Below are positions 1 through 15,000 of a stretch of 64,000 bases of DNA, piece by piece. A program made the position numbers and the translations under genes. The notes under the pieces are model-generated. The model saw only the letters and a list, made by a program, of their open reading frames with translations. It did not search any database and was not told where the DNA came from. Origin of the DNA: Sipunculus nudus (taxonomy: Eukaryota > Annelida > Sipuncula > Golfingiida > Sipunculidae); assembly GCA_026874595.1 (NCBI GenBank), contig CM049317.1, positions 11,972,382 to 12,036,381 on the forward strand, in the 5' to 3' direction. Position 1 is the first letter of the stretch. Every line of letters starts with the position of its first letter.

Positions 1-720
1 CTGTAATACAGAGATGACCAGAAGGTGAGGTTCATGATTCCTATATCATTTATGAAATCCCATAAGTAAAACTTCATGCCGTCTACAGTAGTAGGACGAG
101 TTACACATACATGTACCACATATATAAGATTTTATACTTATCCGCAAATCAAACCGATTTGAGATGTTTTGTTTACGACCACTTCAGCCTGACATATGAA
201 CAAAAGACTTGTATTATAATTTTGTATTCTTTATTCATAGATTAATCGCATGTCCATAGTCTTTACTATTTTTTTTATTTAGTTAAAAATAAAAACTATA
301 TGTACTGCATAAAATGACTGGTCCGCTACCCACATATCATATCAATGGATGTATAGGCATTAAACATTTTTTGACGATTATAAATCAAATTTTAGATCAA
401 TTATGAATATTGGAAACCTGCCCCATTTTAAACACTAAACATTGGGCTATTTGGTAGCTGTCCTCTTGTTTTCAAATTGGTTAAGGCAATATATTTTTTT
501 TCTCATTTACATTATGACAGGTTCACTGTTATAACATCATACGCTGCCAACAGTATTTAATCACCTATCTAAAAATAAAATGTTCTGTATATGATATGCA
601 GACCACGACTTGATTTAATTCGCTTCCTTTAAATATTTCAGAAACCAAGACACAGAAAAATGATATAATCGTTTGTATATATTGTATATATAAATAAATA
701 AAAAATATATACGTAATATA
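1..720. other. AT-rich non-coding flank
   Basis: No credible exon, RNA gene or transposon was found on either strand. The second half of the lectin-like domain begun at 1294-1040 was looked for here on the minus strand and not seen. Confidence 0.5.
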
Positions 721-838
721 CGTACGAGATAATATGTCGTACGTACGAGATAATATGTCGTACGTACGAAATAATATGTCGTACGTACGAGATAATATGT
801 CGTACTTACGAGATAATATGTCGTACTTACGAGATAAA
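721..838. repeat. 21-bp tandem repeat, about 5.6 copies
   Basis: Units of 21 bp start at 721, 742, 763, 784, 805 and 826. The core TACGAGATAATATGTCGTA is nearly palindromic. Units 1, 2 and 4 are identical, unit 3 has one change (gag to gaa), and the last two begin CTT instead of CGT. The apparent minus-strand peptide with repeated YDILSRT is only the translation of this repeat. Confidence 0.9.
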
Positions 839-1039
839 TAATTTATTTTTCTTTTACCAGGTGGCAGCAATTCGCTTCCGTAGCAAACAATGCAGAATTT
901 TAACAAACTATATATCCTATGACAAAAAAAAGAAAGATTTTGTCACCACCTAAAGTTTCTATTCTTTACCAAAGTTAATACCTACAAATTGTGCATTACT
1001 AGATATTGTTCATAAATATATTAACTGGTATACCTTTAC

Positions 1040-2350
1040 CCCCGAGTGCTTCGTGTAACCAATCTTCTCTCCTCAGACCGACCCAAACACGGATGCATGT
1101 TCTCTCCAGTGGTCTGTACAACGCTTTCAGGGCTCTGGTCATATCCTTTGATTTTACTATAGCCAATGTCATTTCTAACTGTTGGCAGCGGAACTTTGCC
1201 CCATACCAGTTATTTATCCCACATTCGTAATAGAAGGTGCGACCGTGGATGGTGTGACACCTGTGTCCTTGTTTCAATTTGCAGCTTTGTTCATCTGCAA
1301 TTCAAGCAATTACATGGTCAGTAAATAGTTTACATTCACAAATGAACAGAATAACAATACAGAATAAGATTCAATGCTGTAATCATGGAAGCACAAATAC
1401 TTTGATCCAAACAAGTGACCGAAAAGCAGAATAATTGATTTTGAACTTTCATGAGAACTGGATGTTGTTTCGATGAGACCATTTTGCCAAAGCGTACTTA
1501 TTTAACTTTAACAATGACTTGTCTTAATTATAAATGAAAGGTTTGAAATGTTCGCGAAGGGGTATTTTGTTACTAAGGTTAGACACAGAGTAATCATCTT
1601 AAGTGCCAACAAGATTAATTTTACCTTTACTTTCGCACAGGATACCCATCTTTACCCTGTTGCACCTATCTGCCTCAAGCATACCATCCCGAAGATGAAT
1701 AACTCCACAATTCATTGTTTCACCCCAGTTCTGCTTTTCAAACCAGGAGCCTAAAGAGATATCGGTATGTAGTAATAGTGATCAACAACCCATATTTAAT
1801 TCATGGTCCATTCAACAGCCGATCCATGAAAGCAACATGGACATTTATCAGTATGCATCCTTATAGTGCATAGGGTTAAGGATAATAGAATCAACCGCTC
1901 GAATCTCCATAAAGATGCAGTGTAAGGCGTACTTTTCATCAGTTTTTCAATAATCAAATGCCTCGCACATTGCATTGTGCACATTGTTCTTATCTCTTTT
2001 ACATATTGTTTCAATATACAATATAAACGATTCATTTCACTTTCAGACTTTCAGAATTGAAGACTAACTTTTAGAACTGATTTTTGCATTTGCCTTGCTA
2101 TACCCAAGGCTACAATTAGGCCAAAAAGGCTAGAAGACCATTTTAAACCCACCAACACGTTGATTATCTAGCCAAATCCATGTAGGATACCGTATGCGTC
2201 GTATAGGAAGCCATGTAGCCAAGCCTTGAACACCTTCGTGATTGTCTGTTCCAGTAAGTGGAAAGGTGAAACCATCTCCTTTTCTCATGCACTGATCCAT
2301 AGCAATCCTCCATGGCTGTTTGTCATAAATGTGAAGATAACCACCTTCCC
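1040..2350 (-). CDS. C-type lectin-like domain gene, partial (three exons)
   Basis: Three exons read right to left: 2350-2153, 1750-1631 and 1294-1040. Each follows an AG and is followed by GTGGGT, GTAAAG or GTAAAG. All junctions are phase 1, so the joined frame stays open. Exons one and two make one CTLD: the first half has the helix WRIAMDQCMRKG and the strand WIWLDN, and the second half has NWGETMNC and ends CNRVKMGILCE, carrying conserved CTLD cysteines. Exon three starts a second CTLD (FYYECGINNWYGAKFRC, then TLAIV and VWVGL). Its second half is not present before base 1. No EPN/QPD or WND calcium-site motif is visible, so calcium-dependent sugar binding is doubtful. No signal-peptide exon was found upstream, so the start is unknown. 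The exon plan matches the complete gene at 37294-44820 on the other strand, which suggests an old family duplication. Confidence 0.78.
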
Positions 2351-2991
2351 CTTGAACAGATATATAGAAAGCGGAGATGAGAATATATTTAAAATATAAA
2401 AATATTGGTATACATCTAGATATGGTGTTTGTATTTCAAGTTTTATTTTCAGCCATATTAAATATGTTCATATCCAGTATGGAAAAATTAATTACCATAA
2501 TATAAATATTTCACACAGAATAATAAGCTGAGGTATTTATAAATGTGAATAATTATATTTGTTTGTGTAGGAAATATAAACCTACTAAAAACTGACATAT
2601 ATTGTTATACAAATCGATGTGGCTTGTGAAGAGATACTGGGTCTTGATTATCAATATTATAATATAAATAAATACATTTATCATGGTAATATCAATTTAT
2701 ATTTACTATGATTTTCTTTTGTTCTGTCATTCGAAATACTATAGTCCCAGTAACCATTTAAGTAATAATTACGATATTCATACTTAAGAATAATTACCAA
2801 AGGTATTGTAGAGAAATATTTGATTATAGATAGGGTGTTTTGATAAATATAGCCGGACCGGACACATTATGTGATAGTGACAGGAACAAGTAGATATCAA
2901 TGATTGCCACACTATAACAATTGACACGTGTGCAGTTTGAAGACGATTTATTTATCTACTAAGTTGAAGCGAATCCAATACTTTTTTCTAG
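2351..2991. other. Non-coding stretch between opposite-strand genes
   Basis: AT-rich sequence between the first minus-strand CTLD exon and the first plus-strand array exon. A promoter region for either gene could lie here, but no TATA box or signal-peptide exon could be supported. Confidence 0.35.
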
Positions 2992-3039
2992 ACCAAAATG
3001 AGCGCTGTTGACCAGGAATGCATAAAAAATACCCCCAAG
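2992..3039 (+). CDS. Array exon B0, possible first coding exon
   Basis: Preceded by a pyrimidine-rich tract ending TTTCTAG and followed by GTAAAT. The 48-bp exon reads TKMSAVDQECIKNTPK in phase 0. SAV is shared with later B exons. The ATG at its third codon could be the start of the protein, which would make this the first coding exon; otherwise it is an internal B copy. Confidence 0.5.
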
Positions 3040-6000
3040 GTAAATACGGTCAATTTATTTTTCTTGACATGAATGTCACACCAATAAAAACCTATCTAAT
3101 CCTCTGTAATTTATTACCTATAAATTCATATTTATTTGCCGAATCTAAAGAGATTTAACATCATATCCCCTATAAAACTCCAAACTGGCCCTTTTGAAAG
3201 AAAATTACAGTCAATGTAGCATTCAGAATTATAAAAGTGCGTACTGCAAGTCCCTTTCCTCCTCTTATATTTATTTTAACTGGTGCTCGGAATATATCAG
3301 TTCACAGTTTCAAAGTTTTCAGAGATAATTATGTTCGTTACAAAGGGTACATGATTCAAAGTTTCTGGCGTTTGGAATATTTTCAGGATAGTTCGAAAAG
3401 AAGTTCCCGTAAACCATCGCCTGAAGGAACAGAACTGAGAGATTGGCGGAATAATGACACTTTTAAAAAGGTATGCACACAATTAGGGATGGCATTTTCA
3501 AGCGTTTAATGAATGGTGTTTCATACTTTTTTAATGCATTTATTTAAACGTATCGTTATATATATTGTATAATAATTAAGGGTTATCTGTTTTTGTTTAT
3601 GTATACTCGATATTGACTTAATACCTGGTGGGTGCACACAAAACTCCTTTCAAATGATATATTCATATGCAAGGAAAATTTATTTTAAACGCTCCTTGCA
3701 CAACGGATTCATTCATAATCACTAGTATCTGTTCACTGATTAAAGTACTCTTCCGTTGTCCTGAGTTTTACATCTAAACGGAAATGTTAGAATATCAGCT
3801 ACCTTTATCATACTTCATCCAAAGAAATAACTTGTTAGCATTAGGTTCATACATCATGGCATTTATTTACACTTTTTTAAATTAAAGGATCCCCACACAC
3901 AGGAGAGTGACCATGGAACAATAGACGACGTTCCACAGGTATTTTTTAATTTATTTGTTCTTTTTAATTCTAAGGATGTTTTAACATTGGATTACTTTAA
4001 AAAATGCCAATGCGTTGAAAAGCTCAATTTATTCAAATTTATTATTATTACGACTCGCAATATGTTGAGTCTAATATCAATAAAGTTAGTGTTTCTACAG
4101 AATTTGCCACAGTAAATGCAACAGGCCTGTTTCACGTACCATCACGAGCAACTGTTTTCTTTTAATTTGATGAGTCAGGCTTACTGTGTAGGGTGATGAA
4201 CTTGAATTATGTTCAATACCTAAATGCCTTATTCCTGATTACGAAGATATAGAGCGATGTGTATCGTGAGGCTATTATTGTAAGAATTTTTACTATATAG
4301 ATAACCGAGTGAATATATTATAGGGTTTAATTTCATTGAGTATTAAGAGTATTTACAAGATAGATTCGTTTTATAAAATGTAAGGCGTCGTCAAATCTAG
4401 GAATCCTTAACTGGTGACAAAACATAGGAAATGAGATAACAAAACATCATTCTTCACAGAGATTAATCTCCAAGCGAGCTTTAAGGAAGCCGTCTGAGAC
4501 AGGAAAGAAAGAGAGAGATTAACGATCATCCAGAGAAGCAAAAATCGAGGAGTCAGAGATAGATACAAACACTGAATACCTTTCGAATAAAGTAAAAAAA
4601 ATAGAGTACAGGGAATCAGAATATGCTTCCAGGCTACTTGATGAAATATTTAATAAAGCTCATTTAACAATAGCTTTTTTTAGATTGTCATTTATTTACC
4701 TTGGGGTAGTATATATTTTAAAAAATCAAAGGAAAAATTAATCTACCACCTCTGAAAATATAATTTGTTTCAGAATGTAATGAATTATTAATGCGCTCTT
4801 TTAAATAGTAAAAGAACGGACGCTGTTGGAATTTTTTCTAAATTCATGTTCATGTCTTTTTACTTTATATATGATATTATATTGTACATATAAACGAGTA
4901 TATGTATAACCGATGTAATATTATGTAATACATGTCTGGACATTCCTTATTTTCTTCCTGTAAGACCCTTTTATTTTTGTGTTTCCATCATGGTAATTTT
5001 TTTTTTTATTTTTCATGTTCTGTATTCCTTTTTTTGAACCTTAGTATTATTTCACGACCGTTGTTGGGTGGTAAAACCTTCTTACATCTTAAACAGTTGA
5101 CCAAAACGTTTTTAAATCGTCCTAGCGAATCAACTTCAGTATTGATATCAAGTATCAATACTATTTCTTAATGGCTGATATCTGAAACAATGCTGACTAA
5201 TCGTTCCGGACAGGAATTGTATGTATCACAAAACGAACAAGTACGTATATACAATGCAGTAGATCTTAGGAATATGGATTTCTAAAAATTCATTTATCAA
5301 TTTTCAGATCATTAATGAGTAACCACTGAGTTCCCTGTGCCCAAAAAATAGCTCAATATATCTCAGATACGTTTGTTTTGTCAACAGATTTGTACAGAAG
5401 CACTATAGGCGTGGTCCAGAATTGGAAAGAATGCATGGCTTTAAGATAAATCAACATAAATTACAAGTGAGAAGACAAGAAATAATCGGATATAACCTAA
5501 AACCAAAATGACGTTGACTTAGTAACAGAATAGATTATGTGGTTATAAACAAAGCCGATGTCGTTTGATTACATGAAAATAGTAACAGGAGAAAAACGAT
5601 AATAATTAAGGACCTGTTGAAAAGACTTCACTTATACTGACAACGCAATTATTGATTATTTCGTCTCCAAGTGTTTGGGGCATAAAAGTACCCTAACACT
5701 AAATCTGTTTGAAAATGCTTAATACATTCTTGTATATATAAGAAGGCAAACGATATCATTACGACCTGAATAATGTAACTTACATGTTTCTACTTTGTTC
5801 ATATTAACATATTCATTTTCTTGAGACTAATAAAAAATTGTCAAATGGAACAGGTAACTTCTTGCAAAACTTCATGAATAACCAATGCCTTATATGTTCA
5901 CAAGTGTATATCAATCAGGTAGGTCCATAGGAATCCTAAAGTAAATTTTAGGTGTCAGTATATCAAGGCATGGGCTCTTATTAAGGTTTTATTATGAGGT

Positions 6001-9000
6001 TTATTGATTGGCCGGATATTAATGTCGCCAAAGTCACATCTTCCTAAGTGATAATATGTCAAAAATGTGAATCATCAGTGTGTCCATCCTTTAACACTAA
6101 CGTAAAATACACTCATGGTCTAGACGGATAAATACAGCATACATCCACTGGCGACAAAATTGTCATTTGTACTTTAGCTCATTGTAGTCAAGAGGAAAAA
6201 TGCTGAATTTTGGAACATTGAAACATTTGTGGATAGTTTTTCTCTGTAGAGAGTAGCTAACTCTCTTGCTGGTTGTAAATAAAAATTCAATGGGGTATCC
6301 TTGAAGAATTTGAAAAAAAAAATTGATGGTCCGAGTGGGTAAACTAAAAATCCAAGATTGTATGGGAGTTATCGGCCATATAATGAAGTTTTAGGGGTAA
6401 CTTTTATTATTTGACAGATTACTAATATGTTGATATTATCACAATACATTTCCACCAGGGATGCAATAATGCAAATAATATATAAGTCCCGGAAGTTTCC
6501 GAAATTTCATGACGGAGATACAGGTCAAATTAAAAATGTATATCCATTTACTAACAGCTATTCTCGTATGTTCTGTGAAGTATTGAATCAAAAGACTACT
6601 TCGATGATCATACTTTTTGCTTAGTTGTGGACTGCTCTACAAAAAAAGAAAATGTTTCCCATTTTTTAACTTGTTTTATTCTGATATTCATAATGAGGAC
6701 TTGATCTGCACGTTTACGTTCTTATAGTCAGAACATATAAAGAATATGAACTAATCGTCAAAAAAGGTTCTGCTGTCAGAAAAAAAACACGGTCTAACTA
6801 AGCTACCCTTTTGATAGTCCAGGCTCTCATAATTGATTTGGCATTTTGGCTGCTGTCTTTATTCAAAAGAGGGGTGACCCTTAAGGCATGAGCAATATAT
6901 CTCTGCTTTATTCAGACCAGTATTAGCCAAAGGTGTGTGTTGCACCATACGTGCAGCAAATTAGTGGGGCGGGGGCAAAGTTGTCACCTTTCTTGGATAT
7001 TTATTGTTAACAACTTTACACCAGGGAAAACATATAGAATATGAGCCATCCCTCATTGCCTTATAATCTTGCTCACCTTTTTCCAGAATAAAAGGTTGTT
7101 TACCAAGCATATAAACTTTGCATGCGATGCTACTCGTACATCCTACCAGTACTGGATTTGCTTGCATAAAATACTACACTTTTATTCATACAATCTCTTC
7201 TAATCTTAATTTATATGATATAATTTAAACTGTCCTATTATGTGGCATCCTGGCATGTAGGTAAACGGGTTCCTTTCGTCAGAAACATCACCGTTTCCGG
7301 AACGACTTTGGATCTTGAGTGCATTTTGCATGGAGTCAAGGAGTCCATCCTGAGTTGCAGCATAGAGAAAACGGGTGCGTACCATAACGATCCCCGTTAA
7401 TGAACCACTCACATGGCACTGACAGAAGTCAGTTTCTTGACCAGTATCGCGGATCAGGTGACTTGAATCTTTGTATCGCTGCCCCATTTTAGGCGTTGGC
7501 ATGGCACCCTTTCCATGTAAACTTATGAAATGCTAGTTTTGCCTGTTCACGTTGCTTTCCCAGCTGTTTTTATACTTCAGCAAACTAATAAATTTCAGCA
7601 TCACTTTTCAGCATCACCAATAGTAAAAACGCTAGAATTACTATTTTGGTAGAAATAGAAAATATAGTTAATGGGCAGACAGCAAAAAGTAGTAAATCTA
7701 GGGTGTTTAAGATATCAAATAACTCCATTACCACTTAAGTGGAATATAAATTACCTTTTTTATCATTGAATCCAAAACCAGATCGTCAGTAATTCAAGTC
7801 TGGAAAAATCTTGCCTTGCCCGTTTACTTCAGGACTAATCGAAAATTGCTCCAAAAACACCTTATTTGTTTAGTCATCGTTATCAAATCTGATTTATTTT
7901 AATATGTTTTACCTATTATATTAATAATTTGATTTTTTATTTTTGTCCGTCTGACGGCATATTTTATATGATACTAGTGGTTTGAATTTTAACGTGATAT
8001 TGCGATTTTTTTGGTGCATTTGTACATCTGTATTGGTCAGTCGGTTATCATAGTGTGGACACAGAAACCACTAAATAATCGCAATCACCAACTCGTCAGG
8101 GTAAAATTACAAGCCCAGAGAGCCATAATCTGTACAGTATAGACCCCCGTCACCCCCTCAGACACCATTTTTACTTGGATTTTCTGTTAGGCAGTATGAT
8201 TATCTCTCAAAATCCGCATACTTGCCATTGAACCTATGGCGGGTGTTAGCCCCAGACCGTTGCCATGGCAATGCATATGCATAAACCAGAATTTAAAAAA
8301 ATATATATTACATAACTGCACAAAAATGATCCAATTAAGTAGAAATGTGTATTTAAAGCTTTCAAGTTGATTAAAATTAAGAGGCGGCTCATGTAAGGTA
8401 ATGTTCAAGAATAACAAGCGTCGTGGCAACAGTGTAATAGGGAAACATTAGTATTTAAGAACCTACAGTTGCATTGTTACTCACACCATCAAATAACAAT
8501 ATATGTGTTTATATAAATATGGTTTGAGCTCTCTGGGTCATGACAAATATGATATACTCCAATCAAGGTCACATTCATACATAATCATGGCCTTTGCTAG
8601 ACAAAGTAATGGAAGAAAATCAACATACACCTACGTACATCATAGGGGTATAACATATAGCTTCTGGTCCAGCATGGACCCCTTTACCCTGAAGGCAGTA
8701 ATTTTCTAGTTAGCCAGGAAGCTCTGCTATCAAAATGTTCTTGTTGAATGCTATTAATGCATTGATAGTTGTGGCCATGGGACCCGTTATCATAGCAACA
8801 TAGTAATGAAATATTTTACAAATTATAAAAAAAATCATATATTTGTTACCAAACAACGCTGATTTCCGGGTATCATTCCAAACCCCACAAACAATTTTTT
8901 TAATACCAAACACGCAGAGGTCACGTGCCCTCTCGTACAAAAAAAATGCAAGAGACGCTGAGGAGATTCACATGGGTAATAATTCGGCACCACCCAGTTA

Positions 9001-12000
9001 ATTTCGGACACTGCTCTAAACAGCAATACCTTGCGCTGAGATTGACAGTTATATCATGGAAAACGTTGACAGCTGGCATAGATGTCATAAATAGCAAGTA
9101 AGTATGGTTTTATGGGAAAGCATTATCAAACATTTGATTTGCTCAATTTTCCCACAAATAGTAACTCAGGGATGCGCCATGTTTGCACGTCCTCTTCCAT
9201 GGACCCAGCTCCGTGATCGTGACTGGCAAAGAGCCAGATGGTTCGACAGAAAGCTGTTCACACGGATCAAGCTTTTTAGCAAACTAAATGTTTTAAGTTG
9301 TTTTTGTATAAAATATCAATTAATACGAACAGCCCAGATTAAGTGCCGACATGATATGTGTATTTTTCCGGTTTATTATCAGTCATATCTTTATTTTTGG
9401 TAATTTGGAAATACATTGAAGACTTCTTTTAAGGTAGAAGTCGGATGCATGCTAAATGACGGAACTTATATTTTTACCCTGTGTAAATAAAAAGTGATAT
9501 ACCAATGCAAATTAACACGTTCATATAGACAAATATATATATAAGTATATGCTTTTAATATTTTGGATTTTATTTAGTTAACTTTTCAGTTATAAAAAAT
9601 GCATTGAAGCAACTTTAAATGTCGATCTGTATTGCAAATATGTGACATTTTGACCTCGTGTACTATGAGGATTTATAGGCAAGTGTCCCATATTTCCCCG
9701 GATGTCCGATATTTACCAGGTTTACTCTATGCACACACTAACATATGCATACATCTTAGCAGTACGCTCCTTGCTGCTTAGAAATTGTTTTGTTCAATAG
9801 AACACACAAATTTAAGAAATGTTGCTGATAAATATCTGAATTAATATATGCCTACTTTTTTAACATTACAGGATGAATCTATTTAATGAAAATATCAGTT
9901 TTAAAACAATGAAATGCTAATGGTCATATAGGTTATATTTTTCATTTTAAAAATTTTCATTACTGTTCAATCTCAGTTTCTGCCTTAAAAGTGGTTGGTC
10001 CATGCTTGCCGAGAAACTACCCCTATTTGTATGTCTATCATGTGTATGGTGATTTTCTACTATTACGTTGTATTTGAAACGGCCATAATTTTTGCATGAC
10101 CATGTCCTGGATTAAGATTTTACTTGAATAGGCAGTTTCAAATATGAAAACCTTGACGCGTATATTATGTTTTTATTTTGTTTCGCAACACATATGTCTT
10201 TTCTTATTTTAAAATCTAGTTGACTATGTTGGCATTGTTACGTCCCACATGGCCACACCGACCATTGAATCAGTGTCAAAAAAGCAGATTCTATTAGCTC
10301 AGGTTCTTGGCTAACCAGAAAACGCGGTTTTTATTACTATCTAAAGGGGAGGTGGTCCATCATGGCCCAAGACTCTATATAGTTTTCCCCTATTTTGTAA
10401 GTCTACCATGTCTGTGGTCTTCTGCTATTACGTTGTCATGGCAAAGATTTTAGATTTGCATTACTTTAACTTTACATGATCTAGATTTTGATAATTCTTG
10501 ATCAGACAGCATCAAATATGTATTATTTGACAATCATATTATGTTTCTTCTCTGCTTCGCAACGAATTTAAGACTTTTTTCAGTTTTAAATTTCTGATTA
10601 TGTTGCCAAGGTAACAGGTAAGATGGTCAAAACTACACGAAGTCAATGACAAACAAGCAGATTCTAACAGCTCAGGTTCTTAGCTGACGAGAAAATATGG
10701 TTTTAATTACTGCCTACGCCTAGGAGTCTATATGGTCTACCCTTATTTTGTAACTCTGTCATGTCTATGATGACGACGCGTATGTAACCATAGCAACGGC
10801 TTTAGTTAAGAATGAAGGGGATCTTAAATGCACTATATCTTGTTAGCAATGAACCACTTAACCTTATGCTTGTATAAATAGGCACATAGATGGTTCTTTG
10901 GTGTTGTTAGTAAAAATGCAAATACATTTTCTCAAACAGTAATGGTTCCCAGTAATCATGTTGCCATAACAACGACCCTTAACTACACATATCTGGTAAC
11001 TTAGATTATAATTTTATGTTTTTTTTATTAAAAATATATGGGTTTTCTTCAATTCCTGATTTTTGCTAATGCTAACTCCCAACAGTCAATGAAATGGCAG
11101 AATGCAGCTTAGGATAGCTAACACCAAAACTAACAGTAATCAGGTTGGAAATAGGTGTCTAAAGAGTCGGGGGGGGGGGCTCAATATTTTTGCCCACGGT
11201 CTTACAAATGAATAGTTACTTGTCTATTCAAAATTTAGGATAGAGTTTAAAGTGTTTAGACGGCGGCATCGTAAGCCCCTTCTTGGGCATTTGACATAAA
11301 GTATAATGATAAAATAAAATGATACATTGATACATTTTCGGGATTCCACCAGAATCTATATACGCTCAGTTCAGCAGTATTTGTATTGATTTTAAATATA
11401 AGATGAAACCTAAACTTCCTCATTCATTTCTAATTCATTCATAAACTTATGGTTTGTGTCAGAGTCGATATATCCCCTGCGAATTCCGCGTATTTTGCAA
11501 TAATTAGTGCTTGTATGCATGGCCCATAGGGTTGCTGATTAGTTTGCTTCTAGGGGTGTGATAACTAATCTTCTGTTTGTGCAGAAGCATCATCCCATTT
11601 AGTTCATCTTAGTCGATGGGACATCTTATTCCGGAGGGATTTACATTCGCGATCATTTAACATTCGCGAATATCGCGAAAATAAAACCATCGCGAATAAT
11701 AAGGCAACCACATAATTCAAGTTTCCTTAAATATTTTTTACCAGAACCGGTACTCATACATATCTTGCACGTTCTATTTTGTGTTTTGTCCTCAATACCG
11801 CATGGAAAACAGGTCAAATTAAATAATGATAGATGGCGACATCAGTATTTATTATAAGCAAGCAACATTAACATAATTCATGCCTAAATAGAAAAAAAAA
11901 GGATAGGTTGTGTTCAATGTCATCTGCAACAGTTAAGGAACTTTAAAATAAAGAAAAATCTCAAATATTATAAGAGTATATTAATTGATCTCTGGTCTTA

Positions 12001-15000
12001 TGCGTGGTACGTATACTAGGAGTTCATTTTCCACTATTGAAACTAATATTTCCTCTCTGAGGCTTCGCTGATGTATATCACATTAATTTATATTTGTATC
12101 AAACGGTCATGAATTGTCAGTCTCTGACGTTCAAACCTTCCTGGTCTTCCTTTCATGATCTGTGGACTATGAACAGAATAACGACCGGGCAATTTGCAAT
12201 CATCTTGACAAAACACTTTCTCGAAAACACAAATAGAGATATAAGAAAACCCATATTTGATAATAATGATAATGATAATAGAGAGTCTTAAGAAATGTTT
12301 GAATAATAAGGCTAAGGCAGAATTGAACTCTTCTTTCATGAAAAGAGGGCTGTAATATTGTACAAAATATACTATGCATCAGCTCTACACATTATGCTCC
12401 GCAAAATATGATTGTTTTCTGAAACTTGGGTTCCTTTGCTTTCTGCGATTGTTTAATCAGCTGTGTCTAACTAGGGGCAATTCCTGTATTGATAGAAAAA
12501 GGCGGCGCACCTTTTATTCTGGTAACTTCTGAAATCTCTTACAGGACACACTGGTGAACCTAATAAGTCTGGTTTCGTTTATTCCTTGTGGCGATAGGCC
12601 TGATGAAAAACAAGCTTTCCTTCATAGATATAAAAGTATTGAACAGTAGTTGTTAGTCAAATATTTAATGTCAAGTTACACTGTTCTAGGTTGTCTCAAA
12701 ATGAAAATCACGTAAAGCTTGCCATGTAAAAAATCAAATGATAGGAAATGACGGTAACAATACAATCCAAATGATTATAAACGACAGAAATTGTCAGAAT
12801 TGTTGCCATTTAATGGAATACATCCAAATACGATTTTAATTTACTGATAGGACAAAGTTATCTACAACTCCGAATGCCTAATTATCATCTTTTATAAACC
12901 GACATGCATATAATCAGCCATGTAAGAGCAACCGGCATACATGATACGAAGAGTCATTTAAGGTCCATATCAATGCCCATGGGCGATATGACGTCTACAT
13001 TTCTTTAATACAGTGTTCCTATATGAGCAGGGTGCTCAGTGTTTTCAATGCTACAACGCCAACGAATTGAAATCGACAATCTTCGAAACTTACTTTGGGA
13101 CAATAGAGTGAATGTTCGTTTATTTTGTGTAGCCGTTTAATAAAAACATTATGAACCATAAAGTAATGCTAAAAAGGGCGCTTCATACCATATGGAAAAA
13201 ATGTTGGAGAATTTCTCAGACAGGATTCTCCGCTGAATGAGCAGGGAGTGACTGGTTTAGGACATCATCGAGATAAACCACAGGTATTTTCATTATTTAC
13301 TTACCGTTACTGTTTACCATAAATTGACCTTCCGTTATCCCAATACAGTTCCCAATTTTTCTGTTTAGTTCAACAGGTCACCTTATTAAATTATCAAAGC
13401 AAAAAAAAAAAAAAAAACTTTAAGTAAATAAATGTAGTCTGTTCTAAATAAGAGCATATGCGATGAGAATAATGATTCTAAGAAGCATTTGAGTAAGAAG
13501 AGTCTTCCATCAAACAGAGCTATTATAATATCTTGCTCATAGAGAATTCGGTGAATTAAGAGGGGTTTAATTTTGTATTTCCTTAGTAAAACTAAGAAGA
13601 CTTCGGAAATTTAATGTCGAGGGATATTCTAGATTAACTCCAGTTCTGAGTTAGGTAAACCGTCTTCTTTCTAATCAAAGGAAACACAATGGCTTTCACG
13701 AGACAATTTAATAATTCTGGATGGCAGAACTAAAGTCAAAAAAGTTTGTCGTTCGCTTCGTCAATGCAATTGAAAAAAAGTTTGAATTTAGTAACAGGAT
13801 ATACGCATCATAAATCGTCTCAGTGACGTGATATTTACATAATATTTAACAGAGTTTTTTTTTTATTCACTCCAAGGAAAAATACATGTTTTTGCAATCA
13901 CATTCATGCTAGTCTACATACATATAAACTTGTACATAATAACAAGTCGCATTAACATGAAACCATCCCCTCCCCCTCAAACTTCACATACATACCCCTA
14001 CATGGATACACACATACTCGTCAAATAACTATATATGTATATACTACAATTCTTCCTCCTGATAAAATACTGGATTTTTAACTAAATATTCTGTCCATCT
14101 CTTTTTAAATAAGTCAGTTTTATTATTTTTCTTGGCTATAAAATACTCAAGTCTTGCATATTCCAATATAAACTGTATACAGGCTTCAACATTGAGCTTT
14201 TTTTTGCCTTCCTGCACTGCTCAATATATCTTTCACCCAAAATTAATATGATATTTATTAAATCCTTTTCCTCTTTGTTACCATAAAATATTTCAGTTTT
14301 CTGAACTGTTAGGTTTATTTTTTGCCTCTGACACCATATTCCAAGTTCATTCCAAAACTGTTTTGTCATACTGCATTCCCAGAAAAGATGCAGTAATGTT
14401 TCACAATCTGTATTACAGAATGTGCAGTTATCAAAATAAAAAAAAATAATTATTAACTAAAATATCTTGTAAAAACTTGTATTGGAATACCACTGACTTC
14501 GTATCATATAAAACTTTATGTTGCAGCTGATAAACCCAAGAACAATTTTCTGGTGTAATTAATACATATTTGGACACTTTAGGTTTCGACTGTGGACAAG
14601 GGCACAAATATCTGTTTTGTTTACATTTTGTTTAGTGGAATCATTCGGTTATGACACATTACATATGATTCATTTCGGGAACTTTCTACACATTCTTTGT
14701 TGTCATTCCTTTCAGTTTCAGTACTTAAAGTATCACTTTCTCTGTTTAGTTGTAATTTCATTACCTGAACTACTAATGTGTACAACTGAAGGAAATGAGC
14801 CCCTTTTAATCCTTTTGAATTCCAATATTCAAATGAGATAATATGGTTCCATTCATCAAATAGATCCTGTACTCTTTTAATGCCAATCTTATAAAAGCTC
14901 GGCCAAACAATAGTTTCTCCATTCCATACAAAATGTTGATTATGCCATATATATTGTTCTTTTATGCCTATATGTAAAAAATAATCTATTTTTAAAAAGA

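Noticed and set aside
721..838. CRISPR array
   Set aside because: The repeats are head-to-tail without unique spacers; the genome is eukaryotic.
1006..1230. Plus-strand open frame of 74 codons
   Set aside because: Antisense shadow of the minus-strand lectin exon 1294-1040.
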